From UBA4416 sp031539425 (GTDB taxonomy: Bacteria; Bacteroidota; Bacteroidia; B-17B0; Aurantibacillaceae): a DNA stretch of 26,456 nt. The stretch spans positions 1-26,456 of the forward strand of contig JAVKLI010000097.1 in NCBI GenBank assembly GCA_031539425.1, given 5' to 3'. This document shows positions 15,469-22,694 of the stretch, in pieces. The translations under genes and the position numbers were made by a program. The notes beneath the pieces are model-generated. The model made no database searches. It had not been told where the DNA came from and saw nothing but the letters and a program-made list of their open reading frames with translations. Positions within the stretch are counted from its first letter, which is position 1, and each line of letters starts with the position of its first letter.

Positions 15469-18051
15469 TTACTTATAGTGTTCTTTATAAAAAGGCAAGT
15501 AAGATTCTACTTTTTGTGTTTTAAACAAAAAGGGTAAATTTTCTTCAGATATAATCATCATATTAAATAAGTCTTTAGTATAAGGTGGTTTAAAAAAGCC
15601 ATTATCATCACTAAGTTTATCTAAATATTTTTTAGCAGCAGCAGCATTTGCAAACGACTTATTAAAAATAACTTCACTTGCACTTCCAAATAACGTTTTA
15701 GATGTAATCAAACTTTGGGTATTATAGTATTTTGTGTTATAATCTGCTAATGCATTTTGAAAAGCACCAGATATTGCAGGGTCAATAGGGCAAAAAATGA
15801 TAATAATGTGAGGCGCATCAAGGTTTAATTTAAATGTATCTTTTGTAATTTGTTGAAATTTTAAATTAGATAAAACCTTTACTAATTCTTTTGCTTTTTC
15901 AGATACAGAATCTTTAGGATATAATGTAATGATGGATTTTAGTACATTAGTTAAAGAATCTGCCCCTTTTAATTTTCCAGTGCTAATAGCTTTTATATAT
16001 GCAAATTTAGGCGTGTATTCGTTTTTTTGAAATTTATTTAAGGCTACATCACATTGTGTGTAGGCTTTTGCAAAGCTGTCTGCCACAAAGCTATAATATG
16101 TTTGTGAATAAAAAATTTCAATTTCGCTTTTAGCTACATCGTTTTGTTTTATATTTTGATTATTTAAAATCCGAGCATATTCGCTATTTGGGTACTCTTT
16201 AATAATTTTTTGTTTGTAAAATAGTGCTTTCTCTTCATTAAATAATTTGGTATAGCAAATATGCATTTGATATAAAGTTGATACGTAATATTTATGATTT
16301 TTAAATCTTGAGTTTAACTCTTCAAATGTTGAAATAGCTTTTTTGTAATTTTCTAATTCATCTTTATAAATACTGGCGGCGTTATAATATGCTTCAATTA
16401 TTTTATTATTCGATTCTTCAATAAGATCTGGGGTATTGGGTATTTTGTTCAAATAATCACTATCAGTTTGCACATTTTTTTTAATAGTGTCTTTGATGGT
16501 GGGATTGGTATTATTTGTTTTATCTAAATTACTGTTAGGGTAAAAATTTAGTGCTGATTCTTTTTGACTCCTCCGCCAATTATCTTCTAAAGTGCGCCCC
16601 CCCCATTTTTTATTAAATTCTGTTACCCCAAAATTTATGGAGTTAGCATTATAGAAATACCAATTATTGGATAAAAAACTTGAGTTAGCATCTATATTTT
16701 GACTGTTATTATTAACATTTGCTAATGCTTTTTCTTGAGCATTTTTTTTTACAGAATCAGCAACAACTTCATTCTTTTTAATTAGGTCTATTATTTTTTT
16801 TTGTTGTTCTGGGTTCATTTTCGCTACTTTTTGAATACTATCTTCATGAATAATTATTCTTAAATGCCTTACCAATTCTGCAAGAGTAGTTTTTCTTTTA
16901 GCTATTACATCATAATTTTTAAATGTTTTTGGTAAAGCTGTCATTGTGCTGTCATAATACATTTCAGCTTTGTTGTAATTTAATTTTTCAAAATAAATTT
17001 CGGCAATTTTAAAAAAAGCAAATGCTTTTTGTTGCATATTATTAACACTATATTTGATAGATAAATTATACAGTTCCATTGCTTTTTCAATATTTGGAAT
17101 TTTCTCATAAATCTCTCCAATTGTATAGTAAATTAAATCTCGATACTCCTCATTTTTAAATTCTTTTGCCATTTTATAAAGTTTTTTTATAACTTTTGTA
17201 GGGTCTTCAACTTTTGGATTTAAAAGACGTAAAGCTTTAATTTGAGCATTAAGTTTGAAAGAATAGTTAGGGCTATATTTAACCACCTTATTATAATACT
17301 CTTTAGCACGTATTGGATTCTCATGTATTTCATATAATTGAGCGGCAATAAATGTATATCTTGCTTTATCACGTTTGTTATTGCAATATTTAGCAGCTTT
17401 TAATAAGTTTTGTTCAGCTTCTGTATATTTATTTGTTTTTATTTGATAGTCTGCAAGTATTGCTGGAAAAGGTTTTTGAGTTTTTTTAGGAATTTTTGAA
17501 ACGCTTTTTAATTCGGAAATGTAAAATTCTGCTTGAGTTAAATTACCAGATTCCATAAGTGTTTTTGCTAACCAATACATAGCTTCATATTTTTCATTTG
17601 ATTTATAACCTCTGTAAACATAGTCAAAGGCTTCGATAGCTGAAATAAACTCTCGTTTGTAATAGTTAGCTGCACCTAACATAATCCAGTTATCATCAAT
17701 CCATTTGCCGGCAGTAAAAATCTCTTCTCCTGCTTCATTTTTTATGGTATGCTTGTCAATACAGTTTGATGTTTTTTTTATGGCTTTATCAAATTGTGCA
17801 AAGGTACTTTTACAATTTTCCTCTGTTGGTAATATAAATACTGGTAATAAATTGGTATAATCATATATATATTTTTCGTGTATAATATCCAAAGCTTCAT
17901 CCATACTTTCTGACGCATGAAACAAAGCATTGTAATGCGACGTAAGATTATGAAAGGCTCTATGCCGCCATGTATTTTTAGTGTTTGAACATGAAAAAAA
18001 CAGCACACCAATAAGGCAACAACAACAAATATATTTTATTAAATTAAACAA
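15469..18051 (-). CDS. sprE: SprE/PorW-family TPR lipoprotein of the type IX secretion system
   Basis: Envelope lipoprotein needed for T9SS secretion and, in gliders, motility; PorW is thought to link the outer-membrane components to the motor. The 860 residues begin with a lipoprotein signal (LFFS then Cys21). TPR-type helical repeats fill about 115-400 and 545-730. The family-specific central motif FYNANSINFGVTEFNKKWG with RTLEDNWR (about 466-493) and the C-terminal domain (about 745-860: HIIIIFCPID, ADYNTKYYN, FMMIISEENLPFL-like, ESYLPFYKEHY) match SprE/PorW. The start codon appears to be TTG at 18051: no ATG precedes the signal peptide, and the next Met is residue 50. Four consecutive Cys (9-12) lie in the signal segment. 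An eight-G run on the coding strand encodes Trp-Gly-Gly at 483-485. Confidence 0.87.
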   Translation of the reverse strand: MFNLIKYICCCCLIGVLFFSCSNTKNTWRHRAFHNLTSHYNALFHASESMDEALDIIHEKYIYDYTNLLPVFILPTEENCKSTFAQFDKAIKKTSNCIDKHTIKNEAGEEIFTAGKWIDDNWIMLGAANYYKREFISAIEAFDYVYRGYKSNEKYEAMYWLAKTLMESGNLTQAEFYISELKSVSKIPKKTQKPFPAILADYQIKTNKYTEAEQNLLKAAKYCNNKRDKARYTFIAAQLYEIHENPIRAKEYYNKVVKYSPNYSFKLNAQIKALRLLNPKVEDPTKVIKKLYKMAKEFKNEEYRDLIYYTIGEIYEKIPNIEKAMELYNLSIKYSVNNMQQKAFAFFKIAEIYFEKLNYNKAEMYYDSTMTALPKTFKNYDVIAKRKTTLAELVRHLRIIIHEDSIQKVAKMNPEQQKKIIDLIKKNEVVADSVKKNAQEKALANVNNNSQNIDANSSFLSNNWYFYNANSINFGVTEFNKKWGGRTLEDNWRRSQKESALNFYPNSNLDKTNNTNPTIKDTIKKNVQTDSDYLNKIPNTPDLIEESNNKIIEAYYNAASIYKDELENYKKAISTFEELNSRFKNHKYYVSTLYQMHICYTKLFNEEKALFYKQKIIKEYPNSEYARILNNQNIKQNDVAKSEIEIFYSQTYYSFVADSFAKAYTQCDVALNKFQKNEYTPKFAYIKAISTGKLKGADSLTNVLKSIITLYPKDSVSEKAKELVKVLSNLKFQQITKDTFKLNLDAPHIIIIFCPIDPAISGAFQNALADYNTKYYNTQSLITSKTLFGSASEVIFNKSFANAAAAKKYLDKLSDDNGFFKPPYTKDLFNMMIISEENLPFLFKTQKVESYLPFYKEHYK
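16597..16604. repeat. C8/G8 homopolymer inside sprE
   Basis: Eight C on the plus strand (TGG GGG GGG on the coding strand) inside the conserved KKWGGRTLEDNW segment of SprE. A one-base slip would truncate the protein about half way through. Confidence 0.9.
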
Positions 18052-18085
18052 TCTGGATTTAATGAGACTAATTACGAAATTAGTA

Positions 18086-18093
18086 TATTTTTG
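18086..18093 (+). promoter_or_regulatory. Candidate -7 promoter element for the M23-like/receptor unit
   Basis: TATTTTTG matches TAnnTTTG exactly and ends 14 bases before the ATG at 18108, in the 56-base gap divergent from sprE. No TTG lies at the expected -33 position. With so short a leader there is no room for a riboswitch upstream of this unit. Confidence 0.4.
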
Positions 18094-18107
18094 TATGTAT
18101 TAAAGAA

Positions 18108-18977
18108 ATGAATAGTCAAAAAAACATAATTCAAAAAATTATAGCAGCGCTAAAACAAAAGATGCGAATTGTTGTTTTTAGTAATACCTCCTATAGCGAA
18201 AAATTTGCATTAAAAGTAACCATTTTTGGTTTTTTAATTAGGCTAATAGGTATTACTATGATCATGTTTGCTTTAATCATTGTTACCATTTCATATACTT
18301 CATTAAAAGAATATATACCTGGTTATGGAAATATTCAAGATAAAAAAACAATTATTTCTATTATTACCAAACTTGATTCGATTGAAATATCATTAAAAGA
18401 AAAAGATTGGTATTTAAATAATATTTTAAACGTATTAAGTGGCAAATTAGATTATGCTTCAAAAACCAAACCACATATTCAAAAAATGAGCTTAAAAGAA
18501 ATTACAGTTAGTCCATATACTTCAGAGCAAAAGTTTAGAACTGATGTAGAAAAACTACAAACACGCAATCAATTACAATTTTCAACCGCTCTTTCTAATA
18601 ATGAAAGGTTAGAAAACCTACACTTTCTTGCTCCATTAAATAATGTGATACTTAAAAAATTTAAAGAAGAAAAAAAAATTTATGGAATTAAAATTAAAGA
18701 ATCGGAGTTAGATAAAGTAAAATCTATTTTAGATGGTATCATTATTTTTAACGATAAAACGATGGATGGATTTCATGTATTGCATATTCAACATGGTAAT
18801 AACTTAATAAGTACCTATAAACATATTTCGCCATTTAATTTAACACTTGGAACTTACGTTAAAGCAGGAGAAAACATATCATTAGTGTCTCAAGAAAGCA
18901 CGTTGCTTTTTGAAATGTGGTATAATGGCAATCCAATTAACCCTTTAGATTATATTACTTTTAATGACAAAAAATAA
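18108..18977 (+). CDS. Membrane-anchored M23/LytM-like protein with lost zinc ligands
   Basis: A 289-residue protein with a basic cytoplasmic N-terminus, one transmembrane helix (about 37-63), a helical linker (about 75-165) and a C-terminal LytM/M23 peptidase-like domain (about 170-285). The fold is recognisable from YGIKI (192-196), ILDGIIIF (207-214), VLHIQHGNNLISTYKHIS (224-241), GTYVKAGENISLV (248-260), LLFEMW and NPINPLDYI. However, the zinc-binding positions are replaced: the first His is Ile191, the Asp is Lys195, and the final HxH is Thr265-Leu266-Leu267. Only the YxH His (His239) remains. It is therefore probably a non-catalytic, EnvC- or NlpD-like regulator of a peptidoglycan hydrolase (inference). 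It is divergent from sprE and overlaps the receptor gene by 14 bases, implying coupled translation. Confidence 0.8.
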   Translation: MNSQKNIIQKIIAALKQKMRIVVFSNTSYSEKFALKVTIFGFLIRLIGITMIMFALIIVTISYTSLKEYIPGYGNIQDKKTIISIITKLDSIEISLKEKDWYLNNILNVLSGKLDYASKTKPHIQKMSLKEITVSPYTSEQKFRTDVEKLQTRNQLQFSTALSNNERLENLHFLAPLNNVILKKFKEEKKIYGIKIKESELDKVKSILDGIIIFNDKTMDGFHVLHIQHGNNLISTYKHISPFNLTLGTYVKAGENISLVSQESTLLFEMWYNGNPINPLDYITFNDKK

Positions 18978-21375
18978 AAAGCTTAGCACATACCTTTTGG
19001 TATTTATCTTAATGTTACCATTTATTACATTGGCACAACAAGCTGTTATTAGAGGCTTTGTATACAGCAAATCAAATGGTGAGCCGGTTATAGGATGTGG
19101 TGTTATTATAAAAAATTCAACTAAAGGTACTTTAACTGATGCAAATGGTTTTTTTATTTTTAACAATTTAGATCCAGAAACTTATGAAATTGAAATAAAA
19201 AGTTTGGAGTTTGAATCTAAAACAGAAATAATAACAGTAAAAAAAGGTGATTTTATTGTAAAAAAATTTTATTTAGAAACTGGCTCAGGTCTTGTAAGTG
19301 ATGAAATTGAAATTGATGGCCAAAAAATAAATCAAATAGAAAGCCCTAATGTAGGTGTTCAAAAAATAGACCCCCTTGTAATTAATAAAATGCCAAGTAT
19401 TGGTGAACCTGATATAGCTCAGTATTTACAAGCGTCCCCTGGTATTGTATCTACCGGAGACCAAGGCGGACAGTTGTATATAAGGGGCGGATTGCCTGTT
19501 CAAAACAAAGTGTTGTTAGATGGTATGATAATATATAACCCCTTTCATTCTATTGGCTTGTTTTCAGTATTTGATACCGATGTAATGAAACAAGCTGATA
19601 TATATAGTGCTGGCTTTGGATCTGAATATGGCGGACGTACATCTGCTATAATGGATATATCTACAAGAGATGGAAATAAAAACAAATTTAACTCTAAGGT
19701 ATCTGCCTCATTATTTGGTAGTAAAGCCAATTTTGAAGGGCCTATCATTAAAATGTCAGATGAAAATAAAGCTTCTGGCTCTTATATCATATCTGCAAAA
19801 ACATCTTATTTACCACAATCTTCTAAGCTTTTTTATACCTACGCTAATAAAAATGGTCTACCTTTTGGTTTTTTAGATGTATATGCTAAAACATCATTTA
19901 ATACTGCAAATGGCAGTAAGATTAACATTTTTGGATTTAATTTTGATGATCATGTAAACTATACGGACATAGCTCAATTTAATTGGAATGCACTAGGAGT
20001 AGGTAGTAATTTTGTTTTGGTGCCAGAAAATATGCCAACCATTGTTGAAGGAAATTTTGCGTATTCAAGCTATAAAATAAATTATCAAGGTTCAGATGAG
20101 AGGGATAAAAAAATGAGTGGAATGAGTGGATTTAACACTGGCATTAACTTTAAACGATTTTTTGGAAGTGATGAGATAAAATATGGTTTTGATATAGTTA
20201 GCTCTAATACAGAATATGAAATTATAAATCCTACTTATTCTAAAATAAATTATTCTAAACGCTCATTAGAAGTTGCAACTTATGTAAAATACAGATGGCT
20301 CGAAAAAAAGAAGTTTATTGTGCTTGAACCAAGCTTTAGATTACAATACTACTCATCATTTGGTGAAGTTTCGCCAGAACCAAGATTTAGCATGAAAATA
20401 AACCCAGGTCAGTTTTTTGAAAATAAAGAAAGAACAGGTTTTTCAAAATATTTGGCATCTGTTATGAACTCTATTCGCATTAAAGGTTCTGGAGGTTATT
20501 ATAGTCAAACTTTAATAAGTGCTACATCAGATAAAGATGTTGTAAATTTATTTTATGGATTTATTAATGGACCAGAAGATTTACCAAAAACTTATAAAAA
20601 TAAGGATAACGAAACAGTAACAGTATCAGGTGCAGTACAGCGTGCGTGGCACTTAGTAGGCGGGGTAGAAATTGATCTAATAAAAAATTTAGAATTACAA
20701 ATTGAAGGTTACCGAAAATATTTTAATTCTATACCAAACGTAAATAGAGAAAAAATTTATGACGATAACAGCGCTTATGCTTCCCAACTAGATGTTCAGA
20801 AAAAAGTATTTATCATGGAATCTGGTCAAGTTACAGGGCTGGATATGATTTTAAAATATGAATACAATCGACTATATTTATGGGCGGCCTATTCGTTAAC
20901 CTACAATCAAAGATTTTTAGGTAACACCACTAATGGCAATGTATTTGAATATGCTCCAGTATTTGATAGAAGGCATAATGTAAACCTATTAGGCTCATAC
21001 ACCTTTGGTAAAAAACGAAATATAGAACTCAGCGTTAGGTGGAATTATGGATCAGGATTTCCGTTTACCCCAACACAAGGTTATAATGTTAAAATAAATT
21101 TTAATAATAATTTTAATCATGATTATACAACTGGCGATGGAGACTTGGGCTATGTGCCTGGAACTTATAATTCACAAAGATTGCCAGATTACCATCGCTT
21201 AGATGTAAGTGTAAAATGGATGTATATGATAACTGAAAAAATGAAATTAGAAACCTCATTAGGTGCAACAAATATTTACAATAGAGGTAATATTTTTTAT
21301 TACGATAGAATGTTAAATAGTAGAATTAATCAACTTCCTATTATGCCAAATTTAAATTTAGCGCTTAAATTTTAA
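18964..21375 (+). CDS. TonB-dependent outer-membrane receptor with N-terminal carboxypeptidase-regulatory-like domain
   Basis: Outer-membrane beta-barrel importer powered by TonB. The signal peptide (about 1-24, ITLAQQ) is followed by a CarboxypepD_reg-like domain (about 26-105: AVIRGFVYSKSNGEPVIGCG, GTLTDANGFFIF), a plug domain (about 135-240: PDIAQYLQASPGIV, GGQLYIRGG, NKVLLDGMIIYNPFH, SEYGGRTSAIMDI) and a barrel rich in aromatic strands ending in the C-terminal Phe of LALKF. At 803 residues it is smaller than SusC-type receptors and no SusD-like gene is nearby, so polysaccharide uptake by a Sus system is unlikely. Its start overlaps the M23-like gene by 14 bases, and the cobalamin adenosyltransferase gene begins 18 bases after its stop. 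The substrate is unknown; cobalamin is a hypothesis from context only. Confidence 0.93.
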   Translation: MTKNKKLSTYLLVFILMLPFITLAQQAVIRGFVYSKSNGEPVIGCGVIIKNSTKGTLTDANGFFIFNNLDPETYEIEIKSLEFESKTEIITVKKGDFIVKKFYLETGSGLVSDEIEIDGQKINQIESPNVGVQKIDPLVINKMPSIGEPDIAQYLQASPGIVSTGDQGGQLYIRGGLPVQNKVLLDGMIIYNPFHSIGLFSVFDTDVMKQADIYSAGFGSEYGGRTSAIMDISTRDGNKNKFNSKVSASLFGSKANFEGPIIKMSDENKASGSYIISAKTSYLPQSSKLFYTYANKNGLPFGFLDVYAKTSFNTANGSKINIFGFNFDDHVNYTDIAQFNWNALGVGSNFVLVPENMPTIVEGNFAYSSYKINYQGSDERDKKMSGMSGFNTGINFKRFFGSDEIKYGFDIVSSNTEYEIINPTYSKINYSKRSLEVATYVKYRWLEKKKFIVLEPSFRLQYYSSFGEVSPEPRFSMKINPGQFFENKERTGFSKYLASVMNSIRIKGSGGYYSQTLISATSDKDVVNLFYGFINGPEDLPKTYKNKDNETVTVSGAVQRAWHLVGGVEIDLIKNLELQIEGYRKYFNSIPNVNREKIYDDNSAYASQLDVQKKVFIMESGQVTGLDMILKYEYNRLYLWAAYSLTYNQRFLGNTTNGNVFEYAPVFDRRHNVNLLGSYTFGKKRNIELSVRWNYGSGFPFTPTQGYNVKINFNNNFNHDYTTGDGDLGYVPGTYNSQRLPDYHRLDVSVKWMYMITEKMKLETSLGATNIYNRGNIFYYDRMLNSRINQLPIMPNLNLALKF

Positions 21376-21393
21376 ATTTACACGCTTGTAATT

Positions 21394-21936
21394 ATGAAAA
21401 TTTACACCAAAACCGGAGATGACGGCACAACCAGTTTATTAGGGGGTACTAGGGTTTTTAAATTTGATTTACAAATTGAAGCTTATGGTCAAGTAGATGA
21501 GCTCAATGCGCATATAGGCTTATTAAAAGATTTAATTAAAACTAAAGAATCAGAAGTTATATTAATTTTTATACAAAATAAATTATTCGAAATAGGCTCT
21601 GTACTTGCTAACGACGAAAAAAAAAGTGGTATCAAATTGAGCCAAATTTCTATAAGTGATGTTCAGACATTAGAAAACGAAATTGATAAGTTAGACAACA
21701 ATTTACCACCTCTCAAAAATTTTGTATTACCTGGAGGCCACGTTACAGTTTCTCAATGTCATATTGCGCGATGCGTTTGCCGAAGAGCTGAACGAACGAT
21801 ATTGCGATGGGATCAATCTCAAAATGTAAACCCATTAATCATTCAATTTCTAAATCGCTTGTCTGACTATTTATTTGTTTTATCACGAGATATTGCAAAA
21901 AACTCCAACGCTACAGAAACCATTTGGAAACCATAA
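21394..21936 (+). CDS. pduO: PduO-type cob(I)alamin adenosyltransferase
   Basis: Transfers the adenosyl group of ATP to cob(I)alamin or cob(I)yrinic acid diamide to make adenosylcobalamin. The 180-residue helical protein has the ATP-binding N-terminal motif YTKTGDDGTTSLLGGTRV (4-21), YGQVDELNAHIGL (31-43), FVLPGGH (110-116), the basic helix HIARCVCRRAERTI (123-136) and the C-terminal FLNRLSDYLFVLSR (152-165), all diagnostic of the PduO (MMAB-like) family rather than CobA/BtuR or EutT. The ATG at 21394 gives the expected start. It lies 18 bases after the TonB-dependent receptor and 9 bases before the PaaI-like gene, so the genes are probably co-transcribed. No B12-dependent enzyme or other cobalamin gene is seen in the window. 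Confidence 0.94.
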   Translation: MKIYTKTGDDGTTSLLGGTRVFKFDLQIEAYGQVDELNAHIGLLKDLIKTKESEVILIFIQNKLFEIGSVLANDEKKSGIKLSQISISDVQTLENEIDKLDNNLPPLKNFVLPGGHVTVSQCHIARCVCRRAERTILRWDQSQNVNPLIIQFLNRLSDYLFVLSRDIAKNSNATETIWKP

Positions 21937-21945
21937 GTTTAGTTA

Positions 21946-22356
21946 ATGAAATTAGCAAATGATATAGTAAACGAGATGATGCAACATGACTGGTTTAGTC
22001 AGTGGCTTGGCATTACCGTAATTGAAATTAAACCAGGTTATTGCAAGCAACAAATGACCATTACTAAAACAATGCTAAATGGGCACCAAACAGCGCACGG
22101 CGGTATTACCTATTCATTTGCAGATAGTGCTTTAGCTTTTGCATCTAATTCGCATGGGTATAAAGCTGTATCTATAGAAACAAATATAGCACATGTAGCA
22201 CCTTTAAAGGAAGGCGATTCTATTATAGCCGAAGCTACAGAGCTTAATAAATCAAATAAAATTGCACGTTATCAAATTAAAATTACCAGAAAAAATGATG
22301 ATACACTGGTAGCTCAATTTAACGGCACGGTTTATATAACAACTAAAGAGTGGTAA
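21946..22356 (+). CDS. paaI: PaaI-like hotdog-fold acyl-CoA thioesterase
   Basis: Hotdog-fold thioesterase that hydrolyses acyl-CoA esters; PaaI proper acts on (hydroxy)phenylacetyl-CoA species during phenylacetate degradation. The 136-residue length is typical. The family core is present: LGITVIEIKPGYCKQQMTI (21-39), MLNGHQTAHGG (43-53) and the FADSALAFASNS helix (58-69), with Asp60 at the catalytic position, followed by IAHVAPLKEGDSI. The match to E. coli PaaI through the NGH...HGG...ADSA.AFA..S block is close. No other paa genes are nearby, so it may have a general housekeeping thioesterase role. It starts 9 bases after the adenosyltransferase stop. Confidence 0.87.
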   Translation: MKLANDIVNEMMQHDWFSQWLGITVIEIKPGYCKQQMTITKTMLNGHQTAHGGITYSFADSALAFASNSHGYKAVSIETNIAHVAPLKEGDSIIAEATELNKSNKIARYQIKITRKNDDTLVAQFNGTVYITTKEW

Positions 22357-22694
22357 GCAATATGATTAGTAATGTTTTTTTTACAGGTTAATTAATTTTT
22401 CTTAAGACTTAACCAAATACATTTATTTTAGAAATAACATTGGTACGAAAGCCTTTGTTGGCTTTATGCCTAAAGGATTTGCCTGTTATGATTTTACTAT
22501 ACGATACAAATATAACCCTCAAAAATGCCAAACTTTATTAGCAGCAGCAGGTTTTGAATATAGGGCGCAAATATGTATAAACTTAGTTTTTAAATATTTA
22601 TTCATACTAACAAAGAATTTGTTAATTAGTTTATATCTATAACACGGTTTAGGTTTCAAACAAAACCATATATTTACCTAAATAAATATTCCCT
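22357..22694. other. 338-base gene-poor region upstream of gyrB
   Basis: The longest stretch without a firm gene. It contains an inverted repeat GGTTAA/TTAACC (22386-22391 and 22409-22414) that may help end the paaI transcript, a GC-richer patch (22448-22476) that can form two mutually exclusive hairpins, an exact TATATTTG element on the minus strand (22507-22514), and a 58-codon plus-strand frame (22466-22642). No tRNA or known riboswitch is evident. For gyrB itself the best promoter guess is TAGGTTTC (22650-22657), one mismatch from the consensus. Confidence 0.5.
22466..22642 (+). CDS. Doubtful 58-codon open frame
   Basis: ATG at 22466 to TAA at 22642. The frame is open a further 20 or so codons upstream of the ATG. 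The product starts MPKGFACYDFTIRYKYNPQK and ends in a hydrophobic stretch. The first half is less AT-rich than most intergenic DNA here (including a GCA GCA GCA run), which could mean a short gene or the remnant of one, but I recognise no family and a chance frame is the simplest reading. Confidence 0.15.
   Translation: MPKGFACYDFTIRYKYNPQKCQTLLAAAGFEYRAQICINLVFKYLFILTKNLLISLYL

Noticed and set aside
16742..16750. Nine-base A/T run in sprE (and a similar run in rpoN)
   Set aside because: A/T homopolymers of this length are expected in DNA this AT-rich, unlike the G/C runs reported.
20645..20665. TGGCAC strings (here and in panB and ACMSD) as sigma-54 promoters
   Set aside because: None has a TTGC at the required -12 spacing, and all lie inside coding regions.
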